Shown: in pieces, positions 60,272 to 64,000 of the stretch
How positions within the stretch are numbered: the first letter of the stretch is position 1
Layout: the number at the start of each line of letters is the position of its first letter
Assembly (NCBI GenBank): GCA_002453155.1
Contig: DKGG01000011.1
Span: 1-64,000, forward strand
Source: Bdellovibrionaceae bacterium UBA6776
GTDB lineage: Bacteria; Bdellovibrionota; Bdellovibrionia; Bdellovibrionales; UBA1609
Direction: 5' to 3'
DNA: 64,000 bases
Translations under genes and position numbers: made by a program
The notes under the pieces: generated by a model
Database searches by the model: none
Told to the model about the DNA's origin: nothing
Seen by the model: the letters and a program-made list of their open reading frames with translations, nothing else

Positions 60272-62647
60272 ATGGTTGAAGCAATACTTATGATTATGCT
60301 CTTGCTGGTGGCAGGATTTGTCGGAACCCGTGTGGCCAACACGGTCCGAATGCCACACAGTGTGTTTTTGGTCTTTATTGGTGTGGCTGCTGGATTGGCC
60401 ATTCGGCACTTTGATCCGCACCAAGTGGCAAGTCTGGAACATTTATTTCCAGAGATCATTTTATTTGTTCTTTTGCCCCCTTTGATCTTTGAATCCGCAT
60501 ACAACTTTGATTTGAAAGATCTCAAAAAAGACCTTTTCCCCATCAGTTTTTATGCAGTGATTGCTCTGTGCGCATCGACGGCTATTATTGGCTTTTCCAT
60601 GCACTATTTATTTCATCTTTCATTGATTCCAAGTTTGACCTTTGGAGCTTTGATCTCTGCTACCGATCCAGTTGCTGTGGTCGCCCTGTTCAAAAAAATT
60701 GGCGCCCCGAAAAGACTGAATGCTTTGATCGAAGGAGAAAGCCTTTTAAATGATGGTGCTGCCATTGTTCTTTTTCGAGTCCTTGTGGGATTTGTAGCGG
60801 TCACCACCTTTGAGTCCAGCATGATTACCGAGGGCATGCAGCAGTTTATGATTGTTGCCTTTGGGGGCGCACTGGTCGGTCTTGGGTTTTATTATGCGAC
60901 GTCCTTGCTTTTAAAAATCACTTCGGACTCGTCGGCTCAATTGGGACTGACCATCGCTTCTGCCTACTCCACATTTATTGTGGCCGACCACTTTTTGCAT
61001 GTCAGTGGAGTGATTGCCACCATGGTGGTTGGGTTGCTGTTGGGGCACCGAGCGCGACTTGAGTTCAATAAGGAAGCGCTTCATGGAATGCATTACATTT
61101 GGGAATTTCTTGCGCTTGCTGCAAATACCATTGTCTTTTTTGGTGTGGGTCTTAGTGTGGACCCGGTTGGACTTAAGGAAAGCTATCATTTGATTCTTCC
61201 CACATTGGGATTGGTCTATTTTGCAAGAGCCTTTGTGGTCTATGGATTTAGTCCGTTGGTCAATGTACTCCGATTGTCAGAGCCGATCTCTTTTGGATAT
61301 CAGACCTTGATGATCTGGGGAGGCCTGCGTGGAGGATTGGCTTTGGCACTTGTCCTTCTACTTCCACATGATTTTCCACATCGCCAGCTTTTTCTTTCAT
61401 TGGCTTCGGCTGTGGTATTGTCGTCGTTGTTTGTCAATGCATTGACCATCGAGCGAATGATGGGTTGGTTGGGGTTAAAAGAATTGTCTGACAGAGACAA
61501 ACGGTCTTATCTTCAGTCCCTGAAGAAAGTGATTTCGGCTTCAATCAAACCTTTTGAAGAGGGGAAAAGCCAAGGTCTGTACTCCTCTGATATTGTTCAA
61601 CATCAGCAGAACTTGCTTCAAAACTATTGGGAGCAGAAGGAATCTGGCATTCAGGGAACTTTGAAATCTTCTGAAAATCAAATTCTCGAGGAACTTCAAC
61701 AAGCCCTTCTTGAAGAAAAAGCCCTTTACAATCACAATTTGGCTGAGGGATTTCTGTCGAAGAAAGCTTATATTTCTTTGACGGAATCTTTTGAAAAGCG
61801 AAATGAACTTTTAGAAGAAGAAAAGTTAGAAGTTCTTAAAGCATTTCCTTTTGGGAAGATCATGGAGTCGAAAAAATCGGGACTTTCTCTTTTTACTTCC
61901 CATTCTAAATTTTTGGCCTTGAAGTTGGAGACTTTGCTCCATTTAAAGTTGGCTCTAGAAGAATTGTCTCAAAAACCCTTTAAAGATGAAGTCAAAGATG
62001 TTTTGGCTCATTGGATGGAACGGGCAGAAAAAAGTCTTGAAAAATTTTACGGAGCCTATCCAGACGAGACGGCTTCGGTGCAAACCCAATACATCTCGGG
62101 AGCCGTCAGCTCAAAGGCAGAGTCAAAAGTGCATCATCTTGTTGAAGAGCAATTGATTTCAGCGGCGGTTGCAACGCGATTGAAGAAGGATTTTGAAACT
62201 ATGCATGAATTGCAGATTGAAGAGTCTAAAAAACTTCTCAATCCTTCTATGTCTTATCTACTCAAACGGGTTCCCATTTTTGGAAAAGCGCCCAATGCTT
62301 TGATTGAAGAAATTTGTTCGAAAGTTCACAAGCAAAGCTTTCGGACGGGAGAAACCGTAGTGACTGAGGGCGAAGAGGGGCACTCTTTCTACCTTGTGAC
62401 TTCAGGAATTCTAGAAGTGACCAGTCAATTTCTAGAGGAATCCCAAATGAGACCTCGACTCTATGTGGGGGATTTCTTTGGAGAGTTGTCACTTCTTTTA
62501 GGAAAACCTCGAGGTGCGACTGTCACAGCGGTGGCCGATGCACAGCTCTTAGAGCTTCATGAAAAAGACTTCCATGAAATTCTAGAGAAATACCCTGAGA
62601 TCAAATCTGAAGTGATGTCCGTGGCGGAGCTTCGCCAGTCTGCGTAG
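60272..62647 (+). CDS. CPA1 Na+/H+ antiporter with cyclic-nucleotide-binding domain
   Basis: A 791-residue protein. The membrane half (about 1-400) has twelve or so helices and the CPA1 core ATDPVAVVALFKKIGAPKRL with EGESLLNDGAAIVLFRV. A long cytosolic helical stretch (about 420-650) links to a C-terminal cNMP-binding fold: TVVTEGEEGHSFYLVTSG, then YVGDFFGELSLLLGKPRGAT. This is the NhaP/SOS1-like layout. It should exchange Na+ or K+ for H+ and be gated by a cyclic nucleotide; the nucleotide is not known. Confidence 0.9.
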   Translation: MVEAILMIMLLLVAGFVGTRVANTVRMPHSVFLVFIGVAAGLAIRHFDPHQVASLEHLFPEIILFVLLPPLIFESAYNFDLKDLKKDLFPISFYAVIALCASTAIIGFSMHYLFHLSLIPSLTFGALISATDPVAVVALFKKIGAPKRLNALIEGESLLNDGAAIVLFRVLVGFVAVTTFESSMITEGMQQFMIVAFGGALVGLGFYYATSLLLKITSDSSAQLGLTIASAYSTFIVADHFLHVSGVIATMVVGLLLGHRARLEFNKEALHGMHYIWEFLALAANTIVFFGVGLSVDPVGLKESYHLILPTLGLVYFARAFVVYGFSPLVNVLRLSEPISFGYQTLMIWGGLRGGLALALVLLLPHDFPHRQLFLSLASAVVLSSLFVNALTIERMMGWLGLKELSDRDKRSYLQSLKKVISASIKPFEEGKSQGLYSSDIVQHQQNLLQNYWEQKESGIQGTLKSSENQILEELQQALLEEKALYNHNLAEGFLSKKAYISLTESFEKRNELLEEEKLEVLKAFPFGKIMESKKSGLSLFTSHSKFLALKLETLLHLKLALEELSQKPFKDEVKDVLAHWMERAEKSLEKFYGAYPDETASVQTQYISGAVSSKAESKVHHLVEEQLISAAVATRLKKDFETMHELQIEESKKLLNPSMSYLLKRVPIFGKAPNALIEEICSKVHKQSFRTGETVVTEGEEGHSFYLVTSGILEVTSQFLEESQMRPRLYVGDFFGELSLLLGKPRGATVTAVADAQLLELHEKDFHEILEKYPEIKSEVMSVAELRQSA

Positions 62648-62667
62648 TCTGGATTCAATCCAGACTA
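62645..62667 (+). terminator. Hairpin at the antiporter stop codon
   Basis: TAGTCTGGATT (62645-62655) and AATCCAGACTA (62657-62667) form an exact 11-base inverted repeat with one base between, starting at the antiporter's TAG. There is no T-run after it, so it is a weak or Rho-type terminator, or an mRNA-stabilising hairpin. Confidence 0.45.
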
Positions 62668-62715
62668 GTCAGTGAAAGTCTTTCCTTCTAAGATCAAAGG
62701 CGGAGGAAGACTTAT

Positions 62716-63351
62716 ATGAATACTTTAGATCTTATTTTTTACACGAATCCGCAATCTCGGTCTCGCATTGTTCGTTGGATGCTTGAAGAGCTTCAAGTTC
62801 CTTACCAGGTAGAACTCTTGGAGTATGGAACTTCAATGAAATCAAAAAGTTATTTGGCGGTGAATCCCATGGGAAAGGTCCCAGCGATTTCCCATAGGGG
62901 CAAGATTGTTACAGAATGTGCGGCAATCTGTGCGTATTTGGCCGATGCTTTTCCAGAACAAGCTTTGGCCCCGGATTTGAAAGATCGAGCCCAATATTAT
63001 CGGTGGATGTTTTTTGCTGCGGGACCTCTCGAATCCGCAGTGACAAATGAAGCCTTGAGATTTCAGGTTCCCTCCAGGCTTGAGAGAATGGCCGGGTACG
63101 GAAACTTTGAACACACGGTAGAAACTTTGGCCCATGCTGTGAGTCGATCCAATTATGTGGCTGGTGATCGTTTTTCTGCGGCGGATGTTTATGTGGGATC
63201 TCATGTGGGTTGGGGTTTGGAATTTGGAACCCTTCCAAAACGAACAGAATTTGTTTTGTATTTTAACCGTTTAAAAGATCGACCCGCATACAAGCGTGCC
63301 AATGACTTGGATGATGAACTGACAAAACAACTTGGAAGCGGGAACGTCTGA
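62716..63351 (+). CDS. Glutathione S-transferase
   Basis: A 211-residue cytosolic GST. The N-terminal thioredoxin-like half starts DLIFYTNPQSRSRIVRWMLEEL, with a Ser/Arg near the expected catalytic position, and NPMGKVPAISHRG is the conserved cis-Pro loop. The C-terminal helical half has YVAGDRFSAADVYVG, the N-capping motif. It conjugates or binds glutathione; the second substrate is unknown. GGAGGAAG precedes the ATG. Transcribed alone. Confidence 0.85.
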   Translation: MNTLDLIFYTNPQSRSRIVRWMLEELQVPYQVELLEYGTSMKSKSYLAVNPMGKVPAISHRGKIVTECAAICAYLADAFPEQALAPDLKDRAQYYRWMFFAAGPLESAVTNEALRFQVPSRLERMAGYGNFEHTVETLAHAVSRSNYVAGDRFSAADVYVGSHVGWGLEFGTLPKRTEFVLYFNRLKDRPAYKRANDLDDELTKQLGSGNV

Positions 63352-63356
63352 TTTAA

Positions 63357-63515
63357 GTGAGATTTGCCATTCCCAAAACCCTTCATTTTTTTTCGGTTGA
63401 TTTCAATGCAGGAGTGACTCGTTGGAAAAAATTGCAGGAGCAGGGGATTGACGCCAAAAGGTCCGATGGTTTGCGGGCCGGAGATGCCGAGGCTTTTCTC
63501 CTGACCCGCACTTAA
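63357..63515 (+). CDS. Possible 52-residue protein
   Basis: A short frame from GTG 63357 to TAA 63515, beginning MRFAIPKTLHFFSVDF and ending AEAFLLTRT. The amino-acid make-up looks coding (balanced, soluble). No Shine-Dalgarno site is clear, and it starts five bases after the GST stop. It may be a small real gene or a remnant. Not recognised. Confidence 0.35.
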   Translation: MRFAIPKTLHFFSVDFNAGVTRWKKLQEQGIDAKRSDGLRAGDAEAFLLTRT

Positions 63516-63527
63516 AAGGAATCAAAT

Positions 63528-63911
63528 CTATTTCATGGAATGAAGGCCGATCATATTGCCTTCACTGTCTTGAACCAGTGCGATGTGTCCGTAATGTCCA
63601 ATAGAGAATTTCGGCTTTACGATTTTTCCACCGAAGTCCTCAACTCGAGAAGATTCTTCCGCACAATCTTGGCAACTGAAATAGACGATGGTTCCAGAGG
63701 AAGATGGACCATAGCCCTTCATTTGAACTAAGGCTCCATTTGCGCCGTAGGTTTCCATATTCCCTGAAAAACCAACCATTTGAAGGTCTTGGACAGAATC
63801 CGGAGTTTCCATTTTATCCAATTTGATTTTAAAGACACCTTCGTAAAAAGTCTGTGCACGGTCCATGTTGTCCACATAGATCTCAAACCATCCCACGGCA
63901 TTTGTTTTCAT
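63528..63911 (-). CDS. VOC/glyoxalase-fold protein
   Basis: A 127-residue protein. AVGWFEIYVDNMDRAQTFYEGV is the first VOC half with the usual D-x-x-RA-x-x-FY pattern. QDCAEESSRVEDFGGKIV and GHIALVQDSEGNMIGLHS form the second half. The group is close to the uncharacterised glyoxalase-like proteins (Glo_EDI_BRP_like) that bind small ligands. It has a Glu/His pair but no clear metal set. Transcribed leftward near the right edge of the window. Confidence 0.8.
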   Translation of the reverse strand: MKTNAVGWFEIYVDNMDRAQTFYEGVFKIKLDKMETPDSVQDLQMVGFSGNMETYGANGALVQMKGYGPSSSGTIVYFSCQDCAEESSRVEDFGGKIVKPKFSIGHYGHIALVQDSEGNMIGLHSMK

Positions 63912-64000
63912 TGCATTCTCCTTTTTCTAAAGCCTAAAGTTTCAATGGGTCAAACTCAAGTTAAGTGGACATTGGCCGCTTGTGGACTTCAGCAGTTTTC

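Noticed and set aside
1..64000. tRNA, rRNA, insertion sequences or prophage
   Set aside because: No cloverleaf, rRNA-like block, transposase or phage structural gene was recognised on either strand.

Overview
The window reads as chromosomal DNA of a Gram-negative, moderate-GC bacterium. Several things suggest Bdellovibrionota or another delta-proteobacterial relative: large surface lipoproteins built from beta-propeller repeats, a CarH/LitR-type B12 regulator with a DUF3833/DCC operon, DabAB, an FtsX/MacB-type exporter, and many single-gene GNAT units. The taxonomy is an inference; no rRNA or tRNA gene is present. Genes are dense on both strands and no gene-free gap exceeds 300 bases.

Region by region. 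(1) 1-8.1 kb is a defence island: a ribbon-helix-helix regulator, a SNF2-type helicase, a frameshifted type III-like DNA methyltransferase (Mod) and a Res helicase-nuclease. It ends at a TPR gene that looks 5'-truncated. (2) 8.5-15 kb is a run of small accessory enzymes (GNATs, a P-loop kinase, VOC, a SAM methyltransferase, a frameshifted GrpB-GNAT fusion) with one XRE-cupin regulator. (3) 15-21 kb holds an Uup-type ABC-F protein, a three-gene ABC export operon (ATPase, FtsX permease, short adaptor), a Pmp3-type peptide and a GNAT. (4) 21-26 kb holds a large RCC1 lipoprotein and two GNATs. (5) 26-33.3 kb is an unusual cluster: three family-5 solute-binding-protein homologues (two without a signal peptide), a 75-residue peptide, an HExxH protein resembling aKG-HExxH peptide beta-hydroxylases, and an orphan histidine kinase. 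No transporter permease is present. (6) 33.3-37 kb has LysR/YceI, a SnoaL-like protein and a second ABC-F protein. (7) 37-40.2 kb is a five-gene minus-strand operon headed by the CarH/LitR-type regulator, with a perfect inverted repeat at its promoter. (8) 40.2-47 kb has a GFA-like protein, then a small HTH regulator divergent from dabB-dabA (inorganic carbon uptake) and three uncharacterised genes. (9) 47-55.3 kb has a chemoreceptor, a DODA-like dioxygenase, a frameshifted TMEM175-type channel, a dicarboxylate/amino-acid symporter and an NHL-type lipoprotein. That lipoprotein shares its N-terminal module with the RCC1 lipoprotein. (10) 55.4-59.5 kb is a compact locus: a 39-residue peptide, an 88-residue protein, an ABC exporter with an extra N-terminal domain, a 7-codon ORF and a DUF1854 protein, closed by a strong terminator. 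(11) 59.5-64 kb has an exported protein, a CPA1 Na+/H+ antiporter with a cyclic-nucleotide-binding domain, a GST and a VOC protein.

The most system-like unexplained loci are the HExxH/solute-binding-protein/peptide/kinase cluster (25.9-33.3 kb) and the peptide/ABC/DUF1854 locus (56.0-59.5 kb). Both look like peptide production or handling systems, but no product can be seen from sequence alone. Three genes (Mod, GrpB-GNAT, TMEM175) are each broken by a single-base indel. Two of these lie in homopolymers, so sequencing error must be excluded before biology is inferred.
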